A stretch of DNA of 64,000 bases from Kocuria sp. GTDB taxonomy: Bacteria; Actinomycetota; Actinomycetes; Actinomycetales; Micrococcaceae. The stretch's first letter is position 1, and the number at the start of each line of letters is the position of its first letter. The DNA lies in assembly GCA_030524035.1 (NCBI GenBank), contig JAUNHG010000006.1, positions 1 to 64,000 on the forward strand. The letters run 5' to 3'. Below are positions 41,987 through 51,196 of the stretch, in pieces. The translations under genes and the position numbers were made by a program. The notes below the pieces were generated by a model. That model saw only the letters and a list, made by a program, of their open reading frames with translations, was not told the DNA's origin and did no database searches.

Positions 41987-43378
41987 TTCCACCCCCGGGA
42001 TGTTTTGATCAATTAACCGATTTTTGCCGTTAGCTGGGACCTCTAGACGCGGCACGGTTTCCAAGCTCAGATGCACACCGGCACCAGCCCGGCGCTGCAT
42101 AGCTTCCTTGAATCCTTGAAGTTGGGAATCATCTGCAGAGGCGCTGGGTTCCACCACAAGCACGGCTTTGCCAGGCTCATCCTGCCGGAACCGAAAACGG
42201 TTCACTGTTCTAAATTCCGCGCCATGCAGGGTCAGTGAGGTGCTGGATAACAAGCTGCCGTCGCGGCGTACTAAACCCTCACGCCCCCGACGAGCCTTAA
42301 TATCCCGAAACAACGGATCACCCCACACATTAAACCCCACCACCTCAGCAGAATCCCCCGTGTCATACCGCACAAAAGGATGACCCCGCAACCGCAAACC
42401 AGTCGTCACAATCCGACCACGCTCACCCACACCAACAGCAGAACCATCCTCCCGAACCACCTCAGTCACCCCATACAACGGCTCAGGATGAAACACCCAA
42501 TCCCCATCCATCGGCGCAAACACCGTCCGCTCCGACAACCCATAAAAATTCGACACCACCGCATTCGGAAACACCCGCCCAAACGTCTCCGCCTGCGCCA
42601 CCGTAAACTCCTCAGACACCGTAAGCAGACCACGTATTTCATGCCGCCACGGATCCTCCGGTAATTGCTCTTCCAACAATCGAGCCAAATAATCCATGGC
42701 GGAGGGGTATCCGTGAATGTAACGAATTTGATACTGCTTCATCAGATCCCAATGCTCTTTAAGCTTGTCAGGACCTAACGCCCTGGTGCGCAGAGTAATT
42801 TCACCGGTAAGCGACTGCACGTAATAGTCAGCATCGCCCGGCAAGTCCACAGCACCCCGCAGGAAAACCCGCCAATCACCTAATTGATATCCCGTGGTGG
42901 TGTTCCACGTGTGGTGTACATAGGCCCATTCACTGGCACCACGAGTCTTATCTAAGTGGAAAACAGCAGGATCTCCCGAAGTTCCTGAGCTCGTCACCAA
43001 TTCCACCTGATCAGCACCAACCGTGAGCATATGCTCAGTATTCTTCGACAATTCCTGACGTGTCAGAATCGGAAGCTGCCCCAGCACCACACGTGGATCA
43101 GGGTGAGGCTTGCGCAACACCTCGTAACCATCCGCTGTGGAGTAATACTCCGTGCGTGCAGCCGCATCCAGCATGGCATGCAGGCGACGCGCCCTTTCCT
43201 CACGCCCCCAAAACGGCGTCGTATGGGCCTTGATGATGTCCCGCTGAGTCTGACGGAACACCGGTCCATAGCGCACCGATGCAGGAACCATACGCGCCAC
43301 AGAACCGATTTTTTCACGCCGCTCAGGCGGCAAATGAGCAATATATTCGCGGACGGAAACCACGATTTCTCCCATCAC
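41972..43378 (-). CDS. PaaK/CapK-like adenylate-forming ligase, copy A
   Basis: 468 aa of the phenylacetate-CoA-ligase/CapK family. The ATP P-loop is VTSSGTSGDPAVFHLDKTRG near residue 128. Later come NAVVSNFYGLSERTVFAPM and GRIVTTGLRLRGHPFVRYDTGDSAEV, the adenylate and hinge motifs. CapK-type members sit in capsule loci and may activate acyl or amino acids for polysaccharide decoration; the substrate is unknown. It is the downstream twin of copy B, ending in a convergent hairpin. A 370-nt tract (42256-42625) is identical to copy B and shows unusual G/T-ending codons. Confidence 0.85.
   Translation of the reverse strand: MMGEIVVSVREYIAHLPPERREKIGSVARMVPASVRYGPVFRQTQRDIIKAHTTPFWGREERARRLHAMLDAAARTEYYSTADGYEVLRKPHPDPRVVLGQLPILTRQELSKNTEHMLTVGADQVELVTSSGTSGDPAVFHLDKTRGASEWAYVHHTWNTTTGYQLGDWRVFLRGAVDLPGDADYYVQSLTGEITLRTRALGPDKLKEHWDLMKQYQIRYIHGYPSAMDYLARLLEEQLPEDPWRHEIRGLLTVSEEFTVAQAETFGRVFPNAVVSNFYGLSERTVFAPMDGDWVFHPEPLYGVTEVVREDGSAVGVGERGRIVTTGLRLRGHPFVRYDTGDSAEVVGFNVWGDPLFRDIKARRGREGLVRRDGSLLSSTSLTLHGAEFRTVNRFRFRQDEPGKAVLVVEPSASADDSQLQGFKEAMQRRAGAGVHLSLETVPRLEVPANGKNRLIDQNIPGVEGTWA
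42256..42625 (-). repeat. Identical tract shared by the two ligase genes (copy A side)
   Basis: These 370 bases match 43713-44082 without a difference I could find (offset 1457 bp), while the flanks diverge to moderately similar sequence. The pattern fits a gene-conversion tract. Confidence 0.88.
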
Positions 43379-43428
43379 ACGCTGTCATCACATAACAACG
43401 ATAGTCGGAATTGATAGGTCCTGGACGT

Positions 43429-44835
43429 TTAAGCCCATGTGGTGGCCACATTGGGGATATTTTGATCCACCAAACGACTCTTCCCGCTCGGTGGTACCTG
43501 CAGACGGTCCACGATCTCCAACCCCAACTCCACCTGGTCCTTAGTGCGGCCAATCATGGTCGTGTAGAAGTCGTCAAGCTCGTCCCTCGTTGCTTGCGCC
43601 GATGGCTCAATCATGAGCACGGCTTTGCCCGGCTCATCCTGCCGAAACCGAAAACGGTTCACGCACAGGAACTGGTGACCATGGACGTTGAGCGGAGTAG
43701 TCGGAAATAACGTGCCGTCGCGGCGTACTAAACCCTCACGCCCCCGACGAGCCTTAATATCCCGAAACAACGGATCACCCCACACATTAAACCCCACCAC
43801 CTCAGCAGAATCCCCCGTGTCATACCGCACAAAAGGATGACCCCGCAACCGCAAACCAGTCGTCACAATCCGACCACGCTCACCCACACCAACAGCAGAA
43901 CCATCCTCCCGAACCACCTCAGTCACCCCATACAACGGCTCAGGATGAAACACCCAATCCCCATCCATCGGCGCAAACACCGTCCGCTCCGACAACCCAT
44001 AAAAATTCGACACCACCGCATTCGGAAACACCCGCCCAAACGTCTCCGCCTGCGCCACCGTAAACTCCTCAGACACCGTAAGGATGCCTTTGATCTGGTA
44101 CCGCCAGGTGTCATCAGGACAATGGGTTTCCAGTAACCGCGCCATGTAGTCAATTGATGCCGGATACCCGTGGAGGTAACGGATCTTGCGGTCCGTTACC
44201 AGCTTCCAGTGCTCATGAATTCTTTCGGGGGACAGTGCCTGGATCCGTAGCACAACCTCCCCTGTCGCAGCCTGCACCATATAGTCCGCAGACTGATCAA
44301 ACTCCACAGCTCCCCGCAGGAATAACCGCCATTCGCCCAACTGATAGCCAGTGGTTCGTTCCCACGTGTTTTGCACGTAACCCCATTCACTGGCACCACG
44401 TGCTTTGTCTAAGTGAAACAGGATGGGACTGCCGGAGGTTCCAGAACTGGCTACCAACTCCACCTTTGATGCGACAGAAGGAACAATCATGTCCTTAGTG
44501 TTCTCCGACAAAGCCGCACGCGTCAGTATTGGAAGTTCTGACAGCACAGCAAAAGGATCTTTGTCCACATTTTTGCCAAATGTTTGCAAAGCCCTGTAAT
44601 CAGGGTTTTTACCGTAATACGAAGTTTGTGCTGCCGCTTTCAGTACTTTTTCCAATAACCGACGACGTTCTTGCTGTCCCCAAAAAGGCGTCGTTTCGGC
44701 TTTACGAATATCCTGGCGAGTTTTTCTGTACACAGGGCCATACCGCAGCGGAGCGGGAATAGCTCGAACCAAAGTGGCAAACTTTTCGCGCTGTTCAGCC
44801 GGTAGATGCGCAATTCGCTCGCGCACGGACATCAT
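43429..44835 (-). CDS. PaaK/CapK-like adenylate-forming ligase, copy B
   Basis: 468 aa, same length and layout as copy A. The N-terminus (VRERIAHLPAEQREK) and P-loop VASSGTSGSPILFHLDKARG are similar but not identical, the central block is identical, and the C-terminal 70 residues diverge again. The pair likely arose by duplication and may act on related acyl substrates for the adjacent polysaccharide pathway. It precedes copy A by 50 nt in the same direction. A C-terminal WA ending preceded by VPPSGKSRLVDQNIP resembles copy A. It may start a two-gene operon from the 44836-45068 gap. Confidence 0.85.
   Translation of the reverse strand: MMSVRERIAHLPAEQREKFATLVRAIPAPLRYGPVYRKTRQDIRKAETTPFWGQQERRRLLEKVLKAAAQTSYYGKNPDYRALQTFGKNVDKDPFAVLSELPILTRAALSENTKDMIVPSVASKVELVASSGTSGSPILFHLDKARGASEWGYVQNTWERTTGYQLGEWRLFLRGAVEFDQSADYMVQAATGEVVLRIQALSPERIHEHWKLVTDRKIRYLHGYPASIDYMARLLETHCPDDTWRYQIKGILTVSEEFTVAQAETFGRVFPNAVVSNFYGLSERTVFAPMDGDWVFHPEPLYGVTEVVREDGSAVGVGERGRIVTTGLRLRGHPFVRYDTGDSAEVVGFNVWGDPLFRDIKARRGREGLVRRDGTLFPTTPLNVHGHQFLCVNRFRFRQDEPGKAVLMIEPSAQATRDELDDFYTTMIGRTKDQVELGLEIVDRLQVPPSGKSRLVDQNIPNVATTWA
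43713..44082 (-). repeat. Identical tract shared by the two ligase genes (copy B side)
   Basis: Partner of 42256-42625. Coding-strand third positions in this tract are dominated by G and T (for example GTG GGT GTG GGT GAG CGT), whereas the flanks use many C-ending codons. Confidence 0.88.
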
Positions 44836-44998
44836 GATCTCCCCTTGTCAGTCTAGGTATAGCCGGGGGTTTGAGGAGTCACCCACATCACTACACCCAC
44901 ATGACTGCTCTAAATAATCGAACTGGTGGTGTGTATTTAGCTGCGGAACCCACCTCCGTTGGATGCAACATCGTATAACTCTGAAACCAGCTGTGCAC

Positions 44999-45046
44999 CC
45001 GGGGTTAAGTTCCTGCAATCCCCAATTGCAACAATCTTAACCCCGG
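44999..45046 (-). terminator. Nested palindromes after putA
   Basis: The outer arms CCGGGGTTAAG (44999-45009) and CTTAACCCCGG (45036-45046) pair over 11 bp. Inside, TGCAAT and ATTGCA form a second 6-bp stem around CCCCA. It lies 23 nt past the putA stop on the minus strand. There is no T-tract, so it may be a terminator, cruciform or protein site. The remaining gap (44836-44998) shows only presumed promoter space for the ligase genes. Confidence 0.6.
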
Positions 45047-45068
45047 AACACCCATGCATGAGAATTCG

Positions 45069-48000
45069 TTATAAAACGGTTGTCATGAGTCGTGCTTTAA
45101 GGGCATCCATATCTGGGAACGGATTTCCAAACCGGTGCATGGTCATGGAAACAGCCTGCTCATGCAGCATTTCCATAAGTTCCACCCGCGCAGCCCCCAC
45201 CACGGGGTGATTCACCACGGCCACGTTCGGAGTGCGACCCACAGCGGTCACCAAGTCCTCATCCGTGCCAACCAGCTTGATCCTGACTCCCCCAGACGGA
45301 CAGTCGGCCACCACTTGTTCCCGGAAATCAGCATCCGTAACAACCGATAGCACTTCCGAGAAGAGTTCACGAGCAACCGCAGGCAGCTGTTCATCCACCA
45401 CACCGGACGGGGTCAGTACCACGTGCGAACCCGAGCGGGCCGCTGCTAACCCCACACGGATTACATCCGTGATGACAGCGTCCTCAGCAGCACGAACCAC
45501 CACGCGGCATGGCCGGTACCGGAACAGGTTGGCTTCGACGCTTAACCCCGTGGGGTCCTGAACAACGCCAAATTCCTGAACCCACGCTTGGTGATCTGCA
45601 CCAGCGCACGCACGCAGCCATGCCACATCCGATTCCGGTATGACCTCCATCAGCTCAGCAGAATTCACCACGGCCGAGACCACCGGATGCGCACTCTCGG
45701 TCACTGAATCACGGTGGAAGCTCGCTTTGTGCCACGTTCCTAACTGCGTCAAATAGTTGGGGCCACCCGCTTTAGCGCCAAGCCCCACGGATGATTTCTT
45801 CCACCCACCGAATGGTTGACGCTGCACAATCGCCCCGGTAATCCCCCGGTTGACGTACAGATTGCCTGCCTCCACGGTTTCTAACCAGTGGTCAATTTCC
45901 GTGGTATCCAACGAGTGGATGCCAGCAGTAAGCCCATAGTCAACGGCGTTTTGCCATGCCAAAGCCTGATCCAGGTCCGGTGCATGCATGAGACCCAAAA
46001 CAGGTCCAAAAACTTCCGTCATATGGAAGAAAGAGCCAGGGCGCACACCTTTCTTGATCCCCGGACGCCACAGACGCCCAGAATCATCAAGCTGTTGCGG
46101 GGTGAGCAGCCACTGCTCGCCATCTTCCAATTGCGTCAAAGCACGAAGCAGCTTGCCCTGTGGTTCCTCCACTACTGGACCCACTACGGCCTGCAAATTG
46201 TGCGGCCAATCCACCACCATAGATTCAGCGGCATCCAGCAACTGCCGCTCGAATCGTTCGGAGTCGCCCACAGACCCCACCAGAATTCCCAGTGACGCCG
46301 CAGAACATTTCTGCCCGGCGTGCCCAAACGCGCTATTCACCAAATCCCAGACCGCGCGATCACGATCAGCCGCTGGGGTAATCACCACAGCGTTCTTCCC
46401 GGAAGTTTCCCCGGTAACGGGTCGTCCGGTGCGCCACTGCCCAAATAATTCAGCGGTTTCATACCCACCGGTGAGCAGCACCCGATCCACCCCCGGGTGA
46501 GACACCAACTGCTGACCGGTGCTACCTTCCACCGCATCCACCAGCTGCAGGACATCACGAGGCACCCCAGCGTCCCACAAAGCCTCAATCACAGCCGCCG
46601 AACAGCGGCGGGTCTGCGGGGATGGCTTGTGGATCACCGCAGCGCCTACCGCCAAAGCCGCCACGGTAGAGCCACAGGGGATGGCAAGGGGGAAGTTCCA
46701 CGGTGGAGTCACTAGCACCAGGGTGTCCGGGTCAAAGGCCCCACCGTCAACCTGTTCTAATTCTAGAGCTCGGCGCGCGTACCACCGACAAAAGTCCATG
46801 GCTTCGGAAACCTCTGGGTCCCCCTGGGGTAAAGCTTTGCCGGTCTCTGCCGCAGCCACCGCCATCAAATGCCCACGCCGCTGCCCCAGAATATCCGCAG
46901 CTCGGTTGAGAATCTCCGCCCTCTCCCGCGCACCACGTGCCTTCCACTGCGTGGCGGCACGCCGACCGGTTTCCACCACCGTTGCCACGTCGTCGTCCCC
47001 CAATTCACCGGGAACAGACAATTCGTCAAACCATTGTCGGTCTTTGATCTGTTCCGCAATCTGCGCTGCCCACTGCTGATTAGCACGCAGGGAAACATCC
47101 GTATCCGGCTCATTCACAAACGGCTGATCCATAGGCTGGTGGCCGTGGTACTCACCGCCACTTTCCGCGTGACGATCCTGCTGGCGATGGGGGTTTGGAG
47201 CAGGGGCATCACCCATACCGATACCTTCCGCCAACAGCTGCTCCACGGAAGCTCGGAACCTGCCTGCCTCACGGTCGAACATCGCGTTCCCCGGGGCAAG
47301 GTCAAAAATGCCCGACATAAAGTTTTCCGTGGCTGCGTTTTCCTCCAACCGCCGCACCAGGTACGACACTGCGACGTCGAATTCCGCGGGACGCACAGCC
47401 GGGACATACAGCAGAATCCGTCCCACGTCCTCTGACACCGCCACAGACTGTTCAACAGCCATACCCTGAAGCATTTCGAACTCAAGACGGTCGCTGACAC
47501 CACGCTGGGCGGCCAGCAGATGTGCAAAAGCGATATCAAACAGATTGTGCCCGGCCACGCCAATCCGCATACCTGCCAATCGCTGCGGCGTGAAAGCCCA
47601 CGCCAACACACGTTTGTAATTAGCATCCGTGGACTGTTTGGAATCCATGGTAGTCAAGGGCCAATCGTGGATTTCAGCATCCACTCTCTCCAATGCCAGG
47701 TTGGCCCCCTTGACCAAACGAATCTTGATCTGGGCGCCACCTTCCGCCACACGCCGAGCAGAGAAATCACTCAGCTGCTGCACAGCTGCCAACGCATCCG
47801 GTAAATAGGCCTGAACCACAATCCCAGCTTCCAGATTTTTCAGCTCCGGATCGCTCAGCAGTTTCATGAACACTTCAGTGGTCAAATGCAGATCCGAATA
47901 AAACTCCATGTCCAAATTGATGAACTTGGTACCGGCGGGTGCTGCAGCCGCCTTGCGATATAACGGCAACAACCGTTCCACCACACGATCCACGGTGCCA

Positions 48001-48620
48001 TCAAAACCCCAGTGGGATAGCTGCGCCACCACGGAAGACACCTTGATGGACGCATAATCCACATCATCCCGATCCAGCAGGTCATCCACATCCTTAAGAT
48101 GCTTATCCGCTTCCGCGTTCCCTAGGACTTCTTCGCCCAGCAAATTGATATTCAGCGGGTTGCCCTGCGCAGTCAACGTGGATACCGCCTGGCCAAACGG
48201 CCCCGGCCGGGCATCCACCACTAGGTGGCCTACCATCTGCCGCAGTCGGCCACGCGCCACCGGAATCACCACGGCGGGAGCCAGGCGGGAGAAAAAACCA
48301 CCAGCCATGATTTGGGCACGATCCAGGGTGGATAACGACCCCGGCAACAGTTTCGCCACCCGTTGGAGCGCCTTACCCGCTGCTGCGTTGTCTTCCGTGC
48401 GGATCACACGATCCACAAATCCGGTGGTGAACTCCAAACCACGGGAGTCCTTCAGGATGGCTGACAAACGATCAGCCCCGGGGGAAGTCACTTTCCCTTC
48501 GTCAGCCACACGGGCAGCTCGGGTGAGCCACAGCTCCACACAATTAATGGCTGGCTCTACCAGGGCTGCGACGTCAGATAAATCCCCAGGCGTTGTATTT
48601 TCAGGCATGATGTTGGACAC
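45069..48620 (-). CDS. putA: Bifunctional proline dehydrogenase / P5C dehydrogenase
   Basis: About 1183 aa. The PRODH barrel (about residues 100-430) includes IKIRLVKGANLALERV and GVAGHNLFDIAFAHLLAAQRG. A His/Pro-rich linker precedes the ALDH domain (about 560-960) with VTPPWNFPLAIPCG, TGETSGKNAVVI and catalytic Cys near 772 in GHAGQKCSAAS. A C-terminal domain of about 180 aa follows. It oxidises proline to glutamate using FAD and NAD. No DNA-binding domain is present, so it should not self-regulate as in enterics. GTG 48620 has AGAGGG 7 nt upstream; the frame opens at 48716 without a better site. Confidence 0.95.
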   Translation of the reverse strand: MSNIMPENTTPGDLSDVAALVEPAINCVELWLTRAARVADEGKVTSPGADRLSAILKDSRGLEFTTGFVDRVIRTEDNAAAGKALQRVAKLLPGSLSTLDRAQIMAGGFFSRLAPAVVIPVARGRLRQMVGHLVVDARPGPFGQAVSTLTAQGNPLNINLLGEEVLGNAEADKHLKDVDDLLDRDDVDYASIKVSSVVAQLSHWGFDGTVDRVVERLLPLYRKAAAAPAGTKFINLDMEFYSDLHLTTEVFMKLLSDPELKNLEAGIVVQAYLPDALAAVQQLSDFSARRVAEGGAQIKIRLVKGANLALERVDAEIHDWPLTTMDSKQSTDANYKRVLAWAFTPQRLAGMRIGVAGHNLFDIAFAHLLAAQRGVSDRLEFEMLQGMAVEQSVAVSEDVGRILLYVPAVRPAEFDVAVSYLVRRLEENAATENFMSGIFDLAPGNAMFDREAGRFRASVEQLLAEGIGMGDAPAPNPHRQQDRHAESGGEYHGHQPMDQPFVNEPDTDVSLRANQQWAAQIAEQIKDRQWFDELSVPGELGDDDVATVVETGRRAATQWKARGARERAEILNRAADILGQRRGHLMAVAAAETGKALPQGDPEVSEAMDFCRWYARRALELEQVDGGAFDPDTLVLVTPPWNFPLAIPCGSTVAALAVGAAVIHKPSPQTRRCSAAVIEALWDAGVPRDVLQLVDAVEGSTGQQLVSHPGVDRVLLTGGYETAELFGQWRTGRPVTGETSGKNAVVITPAADRDRAVWDLVNSAFGHAGQKCSAASLGILVGSVGDSERFERQLLDAAESMVVDWPHNLQAVVGPVVEEPQGKLLRALTQLEDGEQWLLTPQQLDDSGRLWRPGIKKGVRPGSFFHMTEVFGPVLGLMHAPDLDQALAWQNAVDYGLTAGIHSLDTTEIDHWLETVEAGNLYVNRGITGAIVQRQPFGGWKKSSVGLGAKAGGPNYLTQLGTWHKASFHRDSVTESAHPVVSAVVNSAELMEVIPESDVAWLRACAGADHQAWVQEFGVVQDPTGLSVEANLFRYRPCRVVVRAAEDAVITDVIRVGLAAARSGSHVVLTPSGVVDEQLPAVARELFSEVLSVVTDADFREQVVADCPSGGVRIKLVGTDEDLVTAVGRTPNVAVVNHPVVGAARVELMEMLHEQAVSMTMHRFGNPFPDMDALKARLMTTVL

Positions 48621-48777
48621 GTGTGCGCCCTCTTTCAACTCGCCCTGGGACGGAACCGTGGCACTCCCACGGCCTCCGGCCATGATCTCCGCAGGGCCAA
48701 AATGGGCCGGCGTCAATACTGTAAGTGAACGCGGCCGTGTGCGGCGGTCACAGACCGACCACCATCACGACCCCGGG

Positions 48778-51153
48778 TCAGCGAATACCGAAGAACTTAC
48801 GCAACTTACGTTTCAAGAAACCAAAAAACGAATTATCCGCCACCACATTGGCGACATGATGTAGCTCCTGCTGCTGCGCCCGCAACAACGCCATCAACTC
48901 AATATTCTGTTGCTCCAGTTTCTCCAGCCGTTCCTGCAATACATAAAATTCCCGGGCCATATACAGGGGCAGTCCCACTCCGTTTTCTCGGGTCCATTCC
49001 TGGAAATAGCGCTCACGAACCACTAGATCATAAGCCTGGTGCAGTTGTGCAGCAGCATGCAAAGAATTCCCCAATTCCCCTTGCTGCTTGGGACGCTGCT
49101 GCCAGTAGGCTAATGGCGGATCAGCAATGAACCCGACGGACTCAGCTTGAGCAAACCGTAAATGAAATTCCCAATCCCCTACCGCAGGCAACGTTTCGTC
49201 GTATTCACCAATCACCTGATGCACGCGACGGCGGTATAGAAACGAGATAGGCACCCCACGGTTAATGGCCACCAAGTCCGCGAGCGTGATTGACTCCAGA
49301 TCTGGCCAGAAAATCTCCCTGCCGGTTTCCTGAATCACCGGAGGGTCAGCGCTCAGGTCAACTGATTCGTACACAATCTCCGTTCGGACCATCACCCCAC
49401 CATCCGTGCATGACGGCCGTTCCAGATAGGCCACGGTGCGCTGCAAAAACAACGGATGCCACAGGTCATCGTCGTCATGGACGCACACAAACTGACTATC
49501 CGTGGCACGCAGACCAATATTGGAAGCTGCTTCCATACCAACACTGCGGCGATTGTGAATCACGGATATCCGGCCCGCGAACTCTCGTTCCCGCGCAGCC
49601 ACCAAGGCATCCACGGGTTCAGGGTCACCGCCGTCGTTGACCACCACCACTCGCCAGTCAGCGAAACTTTGTGCCAAAACGTCGTCCAAAGCACGCTCTA
49701 ACAACACGGCGCGGTTTTTGGTGCGGATCACAATGGCTACAGTGGCGTATTGGTTCCACACAACAGGCGTCTGCGGGCGGGTCCAGTCCTGGCGTAGGGC
49801 AGGGACGATCCGCGAACCCGCATCCACTGCGGGGACCTCCACCGGTTCAGGCAGCGTGGGCACCGACCCCGTCAACGCCACCACGACCGCATCCCACCAC
49901 GATTCAGCACGACGACGGACCGCCGGACACCGGGCGGGTAATTCCTGTGAGAACTCAGCGTGCTGCTCCACCATTTCTTGGGTCCACACCTGGGCGGCTT
50001 CCCGCAGATCCCACGCATGAGAACGAGGAGTCAACAAAGCCGCCAGGGGCATCACTTGGTCACGGATACCCCATGTGGCGCATGCCCCCTGCATCCGCAC
50101 CTCAGAAAACCTATCCACCGCAATGGGAAGCACCGTCGCTGCCCCAGCAAGCCCAAAAACCACGGGATGGTAACGGGACGTCACCACATAATCAGCCGTT
50201 ACGGTCCGGCGTAACGCGGTTTCCGCCGGTTCAATGCTGATGTGACGGGCCACCGATTCGTGGTGCATCCGCGCAGCCACCATACGGTGAAATTCTTCAT
50301 CCACGTCATGGGCATCCACCTGGGCCATGTGCGGCACAAACTCCACAACACCACCCGTGCGATGCACCAAGGCATCCAGCACCGCTGCGTACGCTTCCGC
50401 CGCCTCACTGGGATCAAAAGCCCCAGCTGCGGGGGCGAACGTGGCCACAATCCTGGGCGATGCTGGGTTCGCGGGCTCCGAATCAGTCACCGGCTGTAAC
50501 GCTCCCACCGCATCCACGGCCCATGCGGTGGCGTCGTCGTCACATCGGCGCACTCCACGGTGTTCGGGGCATAACTGTTGTGCCAATACCAACGACTCTG
50601 GGTCGCGCAGACCCACCAAGGTAGCGCGCTGCAACGTATCGCGGAGTAGGTCACGATCCTGCGGGGTCAGAGTGGGCCCCAACGTCTGACCGCTGAACAC
50701 CACGGGCTTGCGCATCAGCGCGGCCACCCGTGCCACTACTGCACGTTCATAGAGCAACCACCCGTAGTCGGAATTCATGTTTCCGCCACCGGCCACCAAC
50801 ACGGCGTCCACGCCCCGGATAGTTTCCATCAGATCAAATACTGGGTCGGAGACCTCATCTGGCGTTGGTTCAGGGTGTCCGGCACCGCCCTGTCGCCCAT
50901 TCGGGTAGGTGCTGAGCAAACGGTCAACTTCTGCAAGTCGTTGTGCACGCTGGTCTTCAGGGTGCGGGAACGTCAGTGTCGGGGCAGCCTGAACACCGGG
51001 GTAACGCGACAAAGTGTCGTGCACGTCGCGGGTTAGCAGTACCAGATCCGTGATACCGCGCCCGGTGACGGCAGCTACGGCGGCGTGGCACATGGCCTCA
51101 TCACCCACGTGGTAGACGACCTGGCCAATGTCGTTGAGGATGGCTACACGCAT
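48778..51153 (-). CDS. Polysaccharide pyruvyltransferase - GT2 glycosyltransferase fusion
   Basis: About 791 aa. Residues 1-390 are a polysaccharide pyruvyltransferase domain: VVYHVGDEAMCHAAV, DAVLVAGGGNMNSDYGWL, SGQTLGP and TSRYHPVVFGLAGAATVLPI. Residues about 460-700 are a GT2 domain: VAIVIRTKNRAVLLERALDD, WRVVVVNDGGDPE and FVCVHDDDDLWHPLFLQ (DxD). The end is a coiled coil (LQERLEKLEQQNIELMALL) and a basic tail. It likely builds and modifies surface glycans, possibly a teichuronic or pyruvylated polymer. ATG 51153 fits GGGAAG at 9 nt; ATG 51162 is an alternative. It precedes putA in the same direction by 157 nt. Confidence 0.87.
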   Translation of the reverse strand: MRVAILNDIGQVVYHVGDEAMCHAAVAAVTGRGITDLVLLTRDVHDTLSRYPGVQAAPTLTFPHPEDQRAQRLAEVDRLLSTYPNGRQGGAGHPEPTPDEVSDPVFDLMETIRGVDAVLVAGGGNMNSDYGWLLYERAVVARVAALMRKPVVFSGQTLGPTLTPQDRDLLRDTLQRATLVGLRDPESLVLAQQLCPEHRGVRRCDDDATAWAVDAVGALQPVTDSEPANPASPRIVATFAPAAGAFDPSEAAEAYAAVLDALVHRTGGVVEFVPHMAQVDAHDVDEEFHRMVAARMHHESVARHISIEPAETALRRTVTADYVVTSRYHPVVFGLAGAATVLPIAVDRFSEVRMQGACATWGIRDQVMPLAALLTPRSHAWDLREAAQVWTQEMVEQHAEFSQELPARCPAVRRRAESWWDAVVVALTGSVPTLPEPVEVPAVDAGSRIVPALRQDWTRPQTPVVWNQYATVAIVIRTKNRAVLLERALDDVLAQSFADWRVVVVNDGGDPEPVDALVAAREREFAGRISVIHNRRSVGMEAASNIGLRATDSQFVCVHDDDDLWHPLFLQRTVAYLERPSCTDGGVMVRTEIVYESVDLSADPPVIQETGREIFWPDLESITLADLVAINRGVPISFLYRRRVHQVIGEYDETLPAVGDWEFHLRFAQAESVGFIADPPLAYWQQRPKQQGELGNSLHAAAQLHQAYDLVVRERYFQEWTRENGVGLPLYMAREFYVLQERLEKLEQQNIELMALLRAQQQELHHVANVVADNSFFGFLKRKLRKFFGIR

Positions 51154-51196
51154 GCCCGGCATCTTCCCACACCGACCTTGTCACTAAAAACGCACG

